This document shows, in pieces, positions 1-13,426 of a DNA stretch of 64,000 bases. Source of the stretch: Capitella teleta (Eukaryota; Annelida; Polychaeta; Capitellidae); contig KB301364.1 of NCBI GenBank assembly GCA_000328365.1, positions 332,237-396,236 on the forward strand, given 5' to 3'. The position numbers and the translations under genes are program-made. Each line of letters begins with the position of its first letter. The stretch's first letter is position 1. The notes under the pieces are model-generated. The model did no database searches, was not told the origin of the DNA, and saw only the letters and a program-made list of their open reading frames with translations.

Positions 1-1200
1 TGGCATATTGTGCTATAGAATGGGGGCTCAATTCTTCATCAACTCCCTTGCGTTGAATGCAAAACGTATGTAGATACATGTATCGCCTGCATGCATATAC
101 ATGTACTTGCATGTATTCCAAATTCATTTTGCGTTTGTATTGTGCAGCAGTCCTTGTCTTTCATGGTTATATATTATGATAACGGACCGTCAACATAAAG
201 ATGCCACTGTCAAAAGAAGAAGATAATCTGGCTGTGTAGCGGTACACTTCACTCCAGATATGCCTTGTATATATGTTAGAATGAGAATATCTTGGGCGAC
301 AGAAAAAGCAAACAGAAGATTAGAGGCCTGATTGTATTAGAGAGGAAGTTTGGTGTACATGTACTTCAATGCACGCTGATGATGATTCAGACTAAGTGCT
401 AATAACGATTGCAATTGCCAATGAAAAGCACGTCAGCCTGATAGCTAGGGAAGGATGCAAATCTGTTCATTATACTTTGTCCTTAATAAGAATACGCCAA
501 TCAGATACATGTATTTGGCAACCCAAGAAAGGCCAAAGAGTAAAGGGACATACACGTAATAATACAAATCTTGCGTACCACCAAATGTTATTATATTGGT
601 GTGATACAAATTCTTCCTTTAGAGGATAATGGCAGTAACCTCCAGAAATCACTCGCACCAGCTATGATATGAGACATTTTGCCAAAATGTGGCATCCAGC
701 TCCGCCCTTGTTCACCCGCATAGCTAGCATCCAAACTCATATTCACTCAAGTGTATCATAAGCAGCGAGTACATTGTCAGGTGCAGGATTGGATTTGCAA
801 TCATCTACATGTAGATTACTAAGAACTGGGTTGAAAAAGGGAAGATGGGATGTTGGCCTCTAAGATGATGGACATGAACCCTGCTCCTCCATTCCTACTG
901 AACTACTAAGTACAGAGGCGATTTCAACTCAGGTCACTGTATATTTGTACCTACAACAAGCATAGTGTCTTGTGCACCCATGGCATGTGGAGATTGCAAC
1001 AAAAGAGGCTGCAGTAATGGACCAATCAGATTTGATGGCGAAAGATGCTGAAGTAATGAAATCTTTATTGAGCTTTTATGTTACATGTACATATATACTA
1101 TTTGGAGGGTTATTGGATGATAATACAGTATTATATACAAGTAATTATTGCTATTAATCATACAGGTACGTGTGTCGCACAACTCCTCAGAGACATACAT
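1..1200. other. intergenic DNA, no gene recognised
   Basis: Reading both strands I see no exon with family resemblance and no RNA gene. The short open frames (for example near 396-658) overlap on both strands and show no recognisable protein. The LINE remnant starts near 1205. Confidence 0.5.
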
Positions 1201-1214
1201 TTATATAGGGATAT

Positions 1215-3480
1215 ATGAGAGTTGTTCGAAAAGTTATCCGCCTAGACCTTGTAAAGGATAATTGCACAGCTTTTGTCAATGTATTAACTACAGCGGTTGA
1301 AAAACTCACTTCAAAGCGTGAGTGTAAATTCAACAAGCACAAGCATAAAATGAATCCCTGGATCACTTATGGAATCATACGCTCAATTCGTTCGCGAGAT
1401 AAGTTATTTAAAAGAGTAAGAAAAGCAACTCTTGGTTCTAATGAACACACTACCCTAGACATAAACCTTAAAACCTCTAACATACTATTAAAGAGAACAA
1501 TAAGAGAAGCAAAACGTAAATATTATTATGGTATATTCCTAGAAAGTGCAAACGACGTAAAGAAAACATGGAAAACATTAACTCAGTTCTGGAGAAAAGA
1601 CACGATGATGAAGGTTTGCCTAGGTATGCAGTTAACAGTGCAGGGGCTCACATGAAAGACCCCCAGGAGATAACTTACGTTCTAAATCAACATTTCTTCT
1701 CAATTGGTACAAAACTCGCAAGATCAATTGAGTCTCCCAGCATATCTTTTGAAGATTATCTGCAAAAATTAACCTATTGTGTGTGTGTGTGTGTTGTTTA
1801 TTTTTATTTATTGATTATTTTTTTTTTTTTATTATTAAGCTTCATGCATGCAAAAATAATATGTACAATAAAAACAATGCATGCAACAGCATGGCAGAAC
1901 AGGAAAACCTATAAGAACTGCCAGCTTAACAACAACAAAAAATACAATGGCAACAAAGAATGTGTCAAGGAAATTGGGGTAAAATAAAGTATGGTAAAAG
2001 CCATTGCATCTACAGGTAGAGAGGTTCACGTGCATGAGTTATTGACATCATAAAAACACACTTTGTTCGAATAAAAAAATAATAGTTTTGATTTAAAAGT
2101 GGACACAGATAAACACGAGCGAATTTCAAGCGGTAAAATATTCCACATGTGAGCAACTCTATTAAAATAAAAATTTATAAAGGAATCAGTCCTTGGGGTT
2201 GCCGTCACAGTCGGGTATTAAAACAGCGTTTTGCAACTATAGAAGTAAAATCAACATTCATGGCACCGTTAAAGAGTTTGAATAAAAATTAAAGATCAGT
2301 AGTTTCTCGTCTGAACAAAACAGGTTGAATTTCAAGAAATTGACATCGCTCAATGTAAGATAAGTCAGCATTATTTAAAATAAAACGTGTCATCGATCGT
2401 TGGACGGATTCAATTTGTTTGACTTTACTTTTAAGATGAGGAGACCAAACAGGAGAGGTAAAATCTAAATGGCTACGGCATAGGGACATAAAAAGAAAAG
2501 ATTTAACATTGACTGGTGCATTAAAACCAACAGTACGTTTGACTATGCCGCACATCTTATTGCATTTCAAAATGGTAGACTCGATGTGAGTTGAAAATGA
2601 CAAAGTTTGCATGATCAATGAAAACTCCAAGATCTTTAAAAACATTGACATGGTCTAGAATAACACCATTCATCGCATAATTAAAATGGTTGGGCGCATG
2701 TGATCGAGTAATCGATAAAACCTTGCATTTTGTAATCAATCCCTAGATATAATGAGAAGTTACCTAGACAACCGTAAACAATATATATAGAATCAAAGGA
2801 ATATCGCTCAAATCGTGAAGATATTTTAACTGAAGTGCCTCAACTGGAGGAGAATACTGGGAAATCGAGAAGATACTGTGCCCACTACTATATTTATTGT
2901 TTACATGAACGATTTTGCTAAAGCAAGTACTCAATGTGCAATGATTAACTATGCTGACGATGCAGCGCTAACCTCCACACTGCGTTCACTCTCGAGTCAA
3001 CAAATTTCCCACGTGGAATCCGAATTGACAACCATTTCAACTTGGCTGATGGCCAATAAACTAGTAATCAATGTTAGCAAAACCAAAGCTATGATTTTTT
3101 ACACTCGTAAAAAGAAAATTAAGGCGCCAAAAATTAGCCTAACGGGAAGGATGTCGAGATTGTTTCGACATTTACTTACCTTGGTCTTGTTCTGGACCAC
3201 AATCTCTCCTGGAATGATCATATCACGTACGTTGCTGCAAAAATCTCGAAAACAATCGGGGTAATGAGTAGACTACGAAACTTTGTACCCCAATACATCC
3301 CAAAATCATTTATAACTCACTGATAAATTAAAAAAATCAAATATGGACTCTCAACTTGGGGTTCGACCCCGGAAAGGGTTCTAAAATTTCAGAAAAAGGC
3401 AGCCAGAATTATAACCAACGCAAAATACAATGCACACTGTGATCCAATATCTCAAGAGGTAAAACCGGCCCTGGGTAAAT
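1215..3480 (+). mobile_element. Decayed non-LTR retrotransposon (LINE), reverse-transcriptase part, interrupted
   Basis: A plus-strand LINE relic. From about 1215 to 1760 the frame gives the basic linker found between endonuclease and reverse transcriptase in CR1/L2/Jockey-group elements (NPWITYGIIRSIRSRDKLF, then LKRTIREAKRKYYYG). The reading resumes after 2742 with RSYLDNRKQY, then VYMNDFAKA, the YADD catalytic box at about 2950-2962, and a C-terminal stretch (TYLGLVLDHNLSWNDHI, AARIITNAKYNAH) up to about 3475. The endonuclease end is missing, and part of the reverse transcriptase before RSYL is lost where a second LINE sits at about 1770-2741. Several stops and frame changes show that it is dead. 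The clade is an inference; the LINE identity is firm. Confidence 0.85.
1770..2741 (-). mobile_element. 5'-truncated LINE inserted in antisense inside another LINE
   Basis: On the minus strand, 2741 down to about 2026 reads as the C-terminal end of a LINE reverse transcriptase. It has the usual pieces: KVLSITRSHAPNHFNY with DLGVFID, then MCGIVKRTVGF, FLFMSLCRSHLDFTSPVWSP, RSMTRFILNNADLSY and a last block with HMWNILPLEIRSC. Below 2026 there is about 250 bp of 3' untranslated sequence ending in A/T-rich and CA repeats near 1776. The body starts abruptly at 2741, as expected for 5' truncation. It splits the plus-strand LINE, so it arrived later. Stops and frame changes are present. I did not find a clear target-site duplication. 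Confidence 0.75.
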
Positions 3481-4130
3481 GTACACGTATATGAATGTGG
3501 AAAATATTCTGTTAGTCATGTGTGAAAAGGGGGAGGCTCCCTCCACATCCTGCGCCAGTAAATGACCTCATGGATAGGTAGTGGAAGGGCAGCTATGATT
3601 CTGTGAATTGAGTATATGCATAGTGCCTCCACACAACTTCTCAAAAAGCCGTGTCTTTCATTGGAAATGGAAGATACAAGCCATGAACGCCATGGAATCA
3701 AATCATAACGCACCCGACGACACCTATTCGGATCGATTTTTTGAGCCACTCATGAATCCATTCAGATCCTATCCATTACATGCACTTGGAGGAAGAATAT
3801 TCAGAGAAAATCGTTAGCGAGGTGATTGAGAGGAGGTCATAGACTCGACACACACATGCAACTTAATGCATTATGCAAGAGAATAACGAGCCAGAAAAAT
3901 TGGCTTCACCAAGCATGGTGAACTAATCGAGGATTTAAAGAAAAAAAAAAAAAAAAAAAGAGAGAGAAGAAAAAGAAGAAAAAAACATCTAACACGTGCA
4001 TTTTATTCGCGGTTTAAAAACCAAATTCCCACATTTTAATATTTGTTTTATTATGAAATTGTGCTTTATATGTGTTATGTATAAGATATGAATTAGTAAC
4101 ATAAATGCAACAGCAAGAGAAAGAGAAAAA
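3481..4130. other. non-coding DNA with poly-A and GA-rich runs
   Basis: No gene recognised. A run of about 20 A at 3941-3959 followed by AG-rich sequence may be the tail of an old retroposon, but no body could be assigned to it. Confidence 0.4.
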
Positions 4131-4149
4131 AAAATAACACAGAAAAAAA

Positions 4150-5040
4150 AAAAATTAACAAAAAAACAATCACATCCATTTACAAAACAGGAAATCAGAA
4201 CCAAATAAATGAGAATTATTTCAAAGGTGTGAGAAGTTCATTGAGATTTCTGCTAGTTTGAGAAAGAAATAAAAAAAATAATAATACAAAAATAATAAAT
4301 GGAGAGAGAAATAGAAGATTATTATTTTATAGAACTTATTTTAAGCATTTTTTTGATTTCCAAATAAGATGTTAAAACAATCTTGAATATTAGGTATTAA
4401 AAAAAGGGAATAAGATCTGAGTATATCTATTTTAATTTTTTTTTTTTTGTTGTAACATTTCAACAAAATGAAATTGGTGACCATACTAGATTTATAACCC
4501 CAAAAAATCACATCAATTTACAAAACAGGAAATCGCAACCAAATGAATGAGAATTTTTTCCATGGAGAGAAGTTCATTGAGATTTCTGCTAGTTGGAGGA
4601 AAAAAAAAATAATAATAAAATGAGATTACTGGATGAAAAAGTACTTTTCAACAAAATGAAATTGGTGACCATACTAGATTTATAACCCCAAAAAATCACA
4701 TCAATTTACAAAACAGGAAATCGCAACCAAATGAATGAGAATTTTTTCCATGGAGAGAAGTTCATTGAGATTTCTGCTAGTTGGAGGAAAAAAAAAATAA
4801 TAATAAAATGAGATTACTGGATGAAAAAGTACTTTTTAAAGACCTCAGTACACAGTAAGCGAGGGAGAGAGAAAACTTATTTTGAGCACTTTTTTGATTT
4901 CCTAATAAGATCTTAAAACAATCTTGAATATTAAGTATTTAAAACATGAGATTAAGATCTGAGTATATCTATTTTGAATTTTTTTTTTTGCAACATTTCA
5001 ACAAAATGAAATTTGTGACAATACTAGATTTATATTGTAC
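4150..5040. repeat. Two-level tandem duplication of AT-rich DNA
   Basis: A 188-bp unit occurs twice with no visible difference at 4461-4648 and 4649-4836. A diverged copy of the same text begins near 4165 (compare the ACAAAACAGGAAATC segments). Another block is also doubled: 4332-4497 and 4873-5035 share the text from TTGATTTCC through GATCTGAGTATATCTATTTT to CAACAAAATGAAAT. The region is therefore an older duplication with a period of about 0.54 kb plus a recent 188-bp step. No open frame is conserved. Confidence 0.9.
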
Positions 5041-5366
5041 AACAATAACAATAATTGTAAACAAATATTCCTTACATTCAACTGGAATGTTTCATGAGTT
5101 CATGGAGTGCAAATAATATCACAATTATTTTGATGTTTGGTTGGATTGTAAGGGACTCGTCAGAGAAGAAAAAAAATATCTAAAAATGAATCGGTAAATA
5201 TGAAGGAAAAATAATTAAAATAATGGACTGGATGGAATGTTTACAGATCATAGTCATGGTGGGTAATTCAAAAGATTGTAGCAAGTTTTTAAAAAATATT
5301 ACTTTAGTAAAAAATGGTCCATCACATTAGATTGCAAGAGGTTGCCAGGCAATCTCTTCCTGGTTG

Positions 5367-8300
5367 CTAAGCAACGCTTTCATTGCCGTCTGGTGTCACT
5401 GACACTTCATACTTTTCGCCACTTTCTTCACGTTTCCAGAAACGCACTTCACTCAAACGATTCTTCAAGTTGGATGGGCGATGCTGCAAAAATAAATAAA
5501 GATACAATCCCAGAATGCACCCAGATCTAGGTCAGATTTAAATCCGATTTATAAGTCAGATAACCATTATTATTTACATTTTAACAAAAAAAATGCCTTA
5601 AGAGGTGCACAGTATTAACACAAACCTCAATGAGCCATTGTCCGGATTTCGTTTGTGGATTCATATAAGCATAAGCGACCCACGCAATGCCAGAACCCAG
5701 CAGCACAAACAGAGGAATGAGAGCAAGGAGCGCCAGTTTAGATGAGGCGCCCTCCTGCTTCTGGCCGTCCTTAATCAGAGGACACTGCTCAACGTGTGCC
5801 GTGTTCTGACTCTGATAGAAAGGAACAAAAAAAAGACAACAAAGACTCAATAATATTAATAAATTTCTCTGGCGACGAACCTTCTGATCGCAACCATATC
5901 GCAGCCATTCCTGTCGCATGCGGTCCTTTCCGTCACTGCACCTCTCGATCTTTGGACACCATCCACAGTTGAAACCAATATGAGCCAACAAACAGGACGC
6001 ACAGGATTTCATCAGGATGCAAGCTGAGGGGAAATTGTTGAATATATTTCATACAGTTTTCACAGTGCAAATGTACTTACTTGGCAGTGGAGTTATGATA
6101 ACTGCACTGTTTGCCTTTAGAACATTTTGTTGAATTTCTACCCGATGATATTCGTATATTGTACGTTTCAAAACTCCACCTAAAAGAACAACAAGTGTTA
6201 TGAATTCCAACAAGGCAGCAAAGTAGATATATAGATAGTAGAAGATATTTCTGTGGCTAGATGATAATGAGTTGTGTGATATACCCCTTTATTTCCAGAT
6301 TTCAATTATCAGACTACCGTATCGTCTTGGTTATAAGCACCCTCCTAATTAAACGCGCATCGGACCTTTTTCAAACCAGAAATTGATTAATCTATGTACA
6401 TGCCCTCTAGCGCCAGGGTATTTATAGCAGCAAGCTCTGTGCTGACATCTCATCTGTTACAGGCAGTGTCAGCAATCTCAGTTTTGAACAAGTTGTTTTG
6501 GCTGATTCAAGAAAAATTACAAGAGGCATGTTATACAGACAGCTTGCTGCTTGTCAATTTCAAGAGTCAAAACTCCTTATCAGCGCAAAAAATTTTCCCC
6601 AAATGCATGAGTGAAGATTATAAGCCCATAAGATGCAATGAACTACATTGTATACCATCAGCAACCATGCTTTGGAAATATACAAACTAAGACTTAGACT
6701 TTATGAGGCTGCTTCAAATGATCTCTATAGATGAACATTAAATCAAGTAGCAGTGTAAGAGAACGTAATCCATGCACAACCTTAAATCAGAGCATGCACA
6801 ACTACGCACAACTACTCACAACCGTGCTCAGCCAAGCAAACCATATAATGTAGGTCGCTTCTTGTGAGCTATGGTATTAATGGCTGGTGTCACTCAATCC
6901 CTAATGCTGTAAACAGAATAAATGTACTAAGCATAGAGTAGGCCTATCTTTAATTGAACTGATGCCATGCAGGTTCTTCTGGCTACGCAGCCTGTTGTCT
7001 TAAGCTTTACTTAAATATTGGCCATACACTTACTTCCGCGGGTTTACAATGCGCGTCTATGTAGACTCTAGGGTGAAACTGACACGCTCTTAGCCTCTGC
7101 CTTAGCGCACTGCGCATATAACCAAGACAATACAGTAATCAAAGATTGTAGAGAATATATCTACTATCTCTGACTAGTCGGATAATGGACACAATTAGAT
7201 ATAGGTAACCACTTGGCATCAAACTCAGTTTTATACCAAATAGCAAACTTGGCATCAAACTCAATTTCAACCAATCAGAGAGCAGGATTATTTGAGCTGC
7301 GGAGCTATATTTCAGCTCAGTTCAGTTGATTAAAGTTGTATTAGCATTGAATCACTGACACACATAATAGAAAAAAAAAATGATTAGATAATAAATATAA
7401 TAAAATGATTAAAATCTAATCTAATCTCGGTAAGTATTTGGCCTGAGTTTGACACCAAGCTTCCCAACTGAATTTGATGCCAAGTTACTTCCTTAGATAT
7501 ACCATATGACACGGACATAATTAAATATAGCACATATATCCCCATTCACCACGATGATACGAATATTAACATTCATCACTCACTTCGTGAAATCTCTTGG
7601 TCGAAGTAATATGCGTCAGAGAGGCCAACCTTCACGGGGTGTTCCTTGGTCATCAGATTATCCACAGAAACAGGAAGCTAAGGAAGAGGATTGTAACCAT
7701 GACAACAGAGAGCAGAGACTAACATCTTTGTAGCTGAACACAATCGTCCCATCTTGACTCAAAAGTGCTTGGAAACTGAACGATCCAGCTGGAAATTTTT
7801 TTTTTTAAATTTGTGTTCTCATGAAGAGAGTTATAAAAGCATCACATACCTTCGTGCTGATCTTGTAAATAAATGTCCTCCCACCAAACAACGAACGTGG
7901 TTCCGTTGTCATAGTATCGGACGTTGGAATTGTTTCCCAGTTGAGTGTCGAAGTTTGCCATCAGAGGAGCAATGTATTGCGTGGTTGTGAGCCACTGGTG
8001 CAGAAATGGACTCATGTACACAAATCCTGAAAGTTATTGAAAGTTATTTATTTATATAAAACAGACATTTTCATAAACTTGATGCGGAGGGCTGGACCGC
8101 CAAAGGAGTATATGCCCTCAATTACATTAGAGATCATAATACAGTAAAACCCCGCTAACTCGAAAACGGATAACTCGAAGACCCCTCTTCGTCGAAGTGT
8201 TTTCAAAGTCCCGACGACTCCCCTATACTTTAACATTACAGATTGCTCGGATTCCTCGAACCCCGCTTCGTCGAAAAACCCTGTTCCTCGAACATATTTT

Positions 8301-11300
8301 TCGGTCCCTTGAGCAAAATCGAATCGTATTCGTCGAAGTTTTTTTTTTTTCAGATCAAAGAACCCTTTCGCTAATTGCAATTAACGCCACTCTGTTTACT
8401 GTTTTGGATAATCGTTTACAGAGTTCGACTCGCGTGTCACCTCTCGCATTCACGATGCTTGGTTAACAATAGAAGAGAGAGCATGTAGTGGATTTTCGAT
8501 CGGAGTAAAACATATGAAGGCGTCTTTGATGAAGACGATTACAGAAAGCGGTATAGCCTCTGATGTTGAATAGGCGGGAAACATCAATAATAAATAAACT
8601 CTGCCCATCAGTATACTAGTAAAACCCGATCATTCGTCACAACAAATTAATCAGTCTGTGACTGTCTGTCGACGAATATCTGCGAGGCATATCTGCAATA
8701 ATGGCGACTAAACGAAAGATCACATGTGTAACCCTGGAGACCAAGTTCCTGGCGATCAGCGAAAAGGCCATCGCCGATAAGTTTGGAATCCCACCAAGCA
8801 CCCTGTCAACTTGGTTAAAAAATTCTGAGAAGATTCAAGCGCATTATAGAGAGAGTGGAGGTGACAGGATGCTGAGGTCGAAGGCGGCAAGAACAAAGAA
8901 TAACCCCCTCTCTGGGCCGATTTTGTATATTTTGTAGTAAACAACGTAAACAAATGTTTTGTTTTTTGGTTGTTTTTTTTTGTTTTTGTTTTTTTTTCAT
9001 TTTTTTTTTTTTCATGTGTTGGCAGCTTTAAAGTGGTCAAGGGTAGGTCATTACGCTATCATAACGTAATTTGAGATCAAATGCTATCATAACGTCATCT
9101 CATAGATCATAACGTTACCAAAATTCAAAAACCCCGATTCGTCGAAAACCCGCTTCGTCGAAGTGTTTTCGCTGGTCCCTTCAAATTCGAGTTAGCGGGG
9201 TTTTACTGTAATATACAAAAAGTTAAGAAAAAAATAAAAATAAAAAATAAATAAAAATGATGATAGTAATAACAAAATAATAAACGAAATAAAGGTGAGA
9301 GAAGGGTGGAGGGCAAGAGTGTAAGATAAACAGGGAGCGGGAGAGAGGAACTGTAATTATAATGTAAAAAAAAAAAAGATGCGGTCGGGATATAATGTCG
9401 AGCAAGTCTTCGAATATTACCTACATGATAAATAGTACTTAGTGCATTACGAATGAATAATGATAGTACATAGGTCTGAATAATCTCAGTGCATGATATC
9501 AGTCTCATCATTTCACAACAAGAGAATAAAGCACTAATCATTGAGTACAGTCAATAAGATTCCCACTCAGAGCTGAGGCAATAGTATACAGTGCCCAAAA
9601 GAAGAGAGACACTTGCTGGCCCAAGGTTCTATGTGGTTTGGATTTATGGTCCACATAAGGGAAAACCTCAGCTTGAAAGCCGACATTTGACAACTTGAGC
9701 CGAGAGTGGAGAGAGATTGAAGAGAGCTCTTCTGAGCTGACGAAAGGAAGCCGGAAAATACGACATCTATTATAAAACTAATGCTGCCTGATGAAGGCAA
9801 GGCACCTCGCTAATAAGCTGAGATATTCATAAATCATAAATTCATAATGCATTTGCATGTAACTAGGGTAAATACTCTGGCGCTAGTGGGTGTGTACCTA
9901 AATTAATCAATATCTGGTCTGAAAAAGGTCCGATGCGCGTTTAATTAGGAGAGTGCTTATAACCAAGACAATACAATAGTCTGATAATTGAAATCTGGAA
10001 ATACCACTCACCTCCTGTAGCGATGGTAATCGCGGACACTTCATGACCATAGAAGAGGAATTTAAATGACAGATCTATCGTCTGAAAGTAGAGAAAATAA
10101 ACATATGATAAACCTCCATTAGAGCAGTATATCTGCCCAACTGAGTTATGTAGACATGAAACTTGCCTAAGTCCCACAGTAGAGGTCGGGCAGTTTCTCT
10201 TTCTCTCAAATGGTCTTTTCCTCGAAAAATTACCATTCGCATGAATTTCAACACTCCATTGGAATTTGGAATGGAGATTCACAAAGAGAAAGTTCTGTCC
10301 TTATTAGTGATTAACCATTTTATTACTTCTTCCAATTTTTGCATAAATTAAAATCGTTCTTTGATCATTCATCATTCTTTGACTACACAATGATAAAATT
10401 TGGCTTCGGGAAATGTAGCCAATTTGTGTAAATGCCATTGATATTTTTAAAACCAGAACTAGCTTTGCAATCAATTCATTTGAACATGGGAGCTTCCTAT
10501 TAGCCTGAGCCTCAGATCGAGAGCACTTACAGATGCAGTACGGTGACTGTGTGACAGTGTGCCGTGCACTCGTCCGAGCGCCCATTTATCTTCAGTCAGC
10601 CAGAATTCCTCAACTTTCTTCTCCAGCACAATCGAAGACACATAGTAAGCATGATCGTTGACCAACTCGACCAGCTCTGGGGTGCCTGTGGTTTGCCTGA
10701 ATGGGGGGGGTGAGGGGGTCGCTGTCACCACAGATGTGGTGGCGTCATCCGGCCGCCTGGTTGACGCCAAAGTTGAAGTAAGCTCTGATGTCACTGCATC
10801 ATTGGTCGTTATGGTTACATTGTCCTCTGCTGCCCGACGGGATCGTGAGAGAGGGACAAAGTCAACGTAGTAAGATTCATCAAGGTCCGTGACAGAATAT
10901 CGCACATCTGATGAAGAGAAGAAAAAAATAAAGAGATGTTACAACTAACAACCTACAAGAGGATAGTAACATAGCAAATCGGGGTCCATGAGAGGCTGTG
11001 AGCACCAAATGGCGATTCTGGAAGGTCAGAAACCATCCGCAATTCAGATGCGTCACATCAATTAATCCAAGTATAAGATGCATCATTGAAACAGATAACA
11101 AATAAAAAACCACCAGTACAAATCATCCTAAAACACACAGGTTCACAGAGCAAGTTGGAACCAGGGTACAAATCAATGCTGAAAGCCAGTGGGAATAGCA
11201 AGTTGCAACAGAAGATCTCATGACATTGCGATGCAATTCTCTTCGCTCCTTCGAAGCACGCACCACAATGAAACCTCACGAGACACCAATAGCACACGCA

Positions 11301-13395
11301 ATCTGCAGAAGCCCATCACCCGAACACAAAGGGGAAAAAGAGAGGAAGAGAATGAAAGAGATTGCAAAAGATATGAAGAAAAAAGGGACAGGATACAAGA
11401 GCAATGGTTTTTGAGGGCACAATGAAGCGAGGTCGCAATTACAACTCCTTGATTGATTGCTGCGAATCTAATTACTGTGGCCGCAATTTCCCTCAAAGGC
11501 CATCAAACCATGTGGCCGCCCCTCTGTCGAGATCAGCATTGGAATGGCAGCAGTAAGAACACGAGAAATCCAGCCAACATATTGCACAGCTCCTCGCCAT
11601 GCAGCTGATTATGGATGGACTGTCAGCATTCCAGTCTGGACAATCAATTAATTTAATTTTTGCATAAGTATTTGGAGAAATGCCACCAAATAATTGGATG
11701 ATTCAATGGCGTCCTGCACAGAACACATGGCAACATGGAAGGATGTACAAGATTTGAGAGAGGAATTCCAGAAGATTATAGTCATTAGATGAGAAGGATG
11801 AGAAATGAAATTGGAATTATTCCTGTGACGAGGGTCATTGAGAGATGAGCCAGACAACCAGAACATCATACTATATGCCATAAAGCAATCAAGATTATGA
11901 AAACTGAAACAGATCAATGCATCATTACTACGCTCATAAGAATTAATATCACATGAACCCAGCGAGGGAGGGAGGAGGGGAGTGGCTTTGGGGAGGAGGA
12001 AGGGAAAATCAATGAAATCCTTCAAGACGCGTCACAACAATGTTAGCAATGCGCTGAGGCCAATTGGCACAGAGGATACCACTCAATGCAAACATCCGAA
12101 CAGGCACATTCCGATTGTTCTTTAACTGCGAAAGTTGGACCCAGAAAAAACAAAAACAAAAACAACAACAAAACAAAAAAACAAAATTACAAAAAACAAT
12201 TTTATCCGAAATTTACATACCGGTACATTTACTGTGAGGGTTTCATGAGAATTATTTCTATGACTCTGATTTATTAAAAATCCGATTGTTCATGGTTTCT
12301 AACTTCTAGAAATCACTAATAGCATATGATTTAGTGATTACAGGTGAGGAATATCAAATATCGTATTGATGTTATGAAAGAATCACTGAAGGCCATTCAG
12401 CTTAAAAATGCGGAGAAAGGGGAAGTTTATGAGATTCAATCCGCTGGGTGATATTTTTCATGAACATACACATTCCACAACACAGCCAAAAACACCCAAG
12501 GACATGGTTTCTATCATATAACACGAACATACAGCTCAGCGATTTCCTCGTTAAGTGCCAACTGCCAATTAAAAGCAACAGACCAATTAGTATTTTCATA
12601 GAAAGCAAAAATATGACATTAAGCTGACAGCAATTTCCTTCAATGGCTAAATACACGTTAAGTGTAAAGTCCTATACATTATAATGCCTACTTCAGGGGA
12701 TCCCCATTGAGTCAGACTGATAGAGCTCATCATCATTATCGCATACACAGGAGCAGACATTCATAGCTGGGAGCTGTGAGCCCAAAGTCAGATATACATC
12801 ACTGGAGATCGCCAGCAGCCAAAAATCATCTCATATCATGCAATATGCAGCCGAGCTGAGAGATAAATAACGACATTGCCTAAAGACCACTGAAGCATTG
12901 AGGCTTATGGGCGGACACAGAGCATGAGAGATGGATCTCGGACTCCGGTGAGGATTCAAGCCAAGGTCTTCCGGTGCATGGAGCACATGCCACTAAGTCA
13001 CACAAAGGGGCATCTGCAGTCTCCTCTTCTGGGCGACAAGCAATTCGCATGGAATGCTGATTATTGGTTTTATTGCGGCTGTGGGACCTTCTGGCATTGT
13101 ATGAAAAATAGCAAGACAGCAGAAATTCTGACTACGCCCTGAGTGTTATAATTGCATAAGGAGAGCATGTGTCGGATTAAGTACCATTAGGATGAAAGTG
13201 CACTAGTCTGCAACGGGACACAATCTGCCGTTTTATGACCTCAACATTAAAGTATAAAAGCACATTTGATTAAATTAATCTACCATGAAGCCATATAAGG
13301 CTTAACAATTCAAACTAGGAAGAAAAAAAAAAGAAGAATCTTCATTGGAAGCAATGAACAGACAAGAATAGGGGAAAAAAAGTACCTCAACTCAA

Positions 13396-13426
<31 letters not shown>

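Noticed and set aside
8756-9040. Lysine-rich minus-strand open frames
   Set aside because: They come from A/T runs inside the Tigger-like element and lie antisense to its helix-turn-helix frame.
9203-9541. Hydrophobic minus-strand frames
   Set aside because: They come from A-rich low-complexity DNA (AAATAAAAAT repeats) and have no family resemblance.
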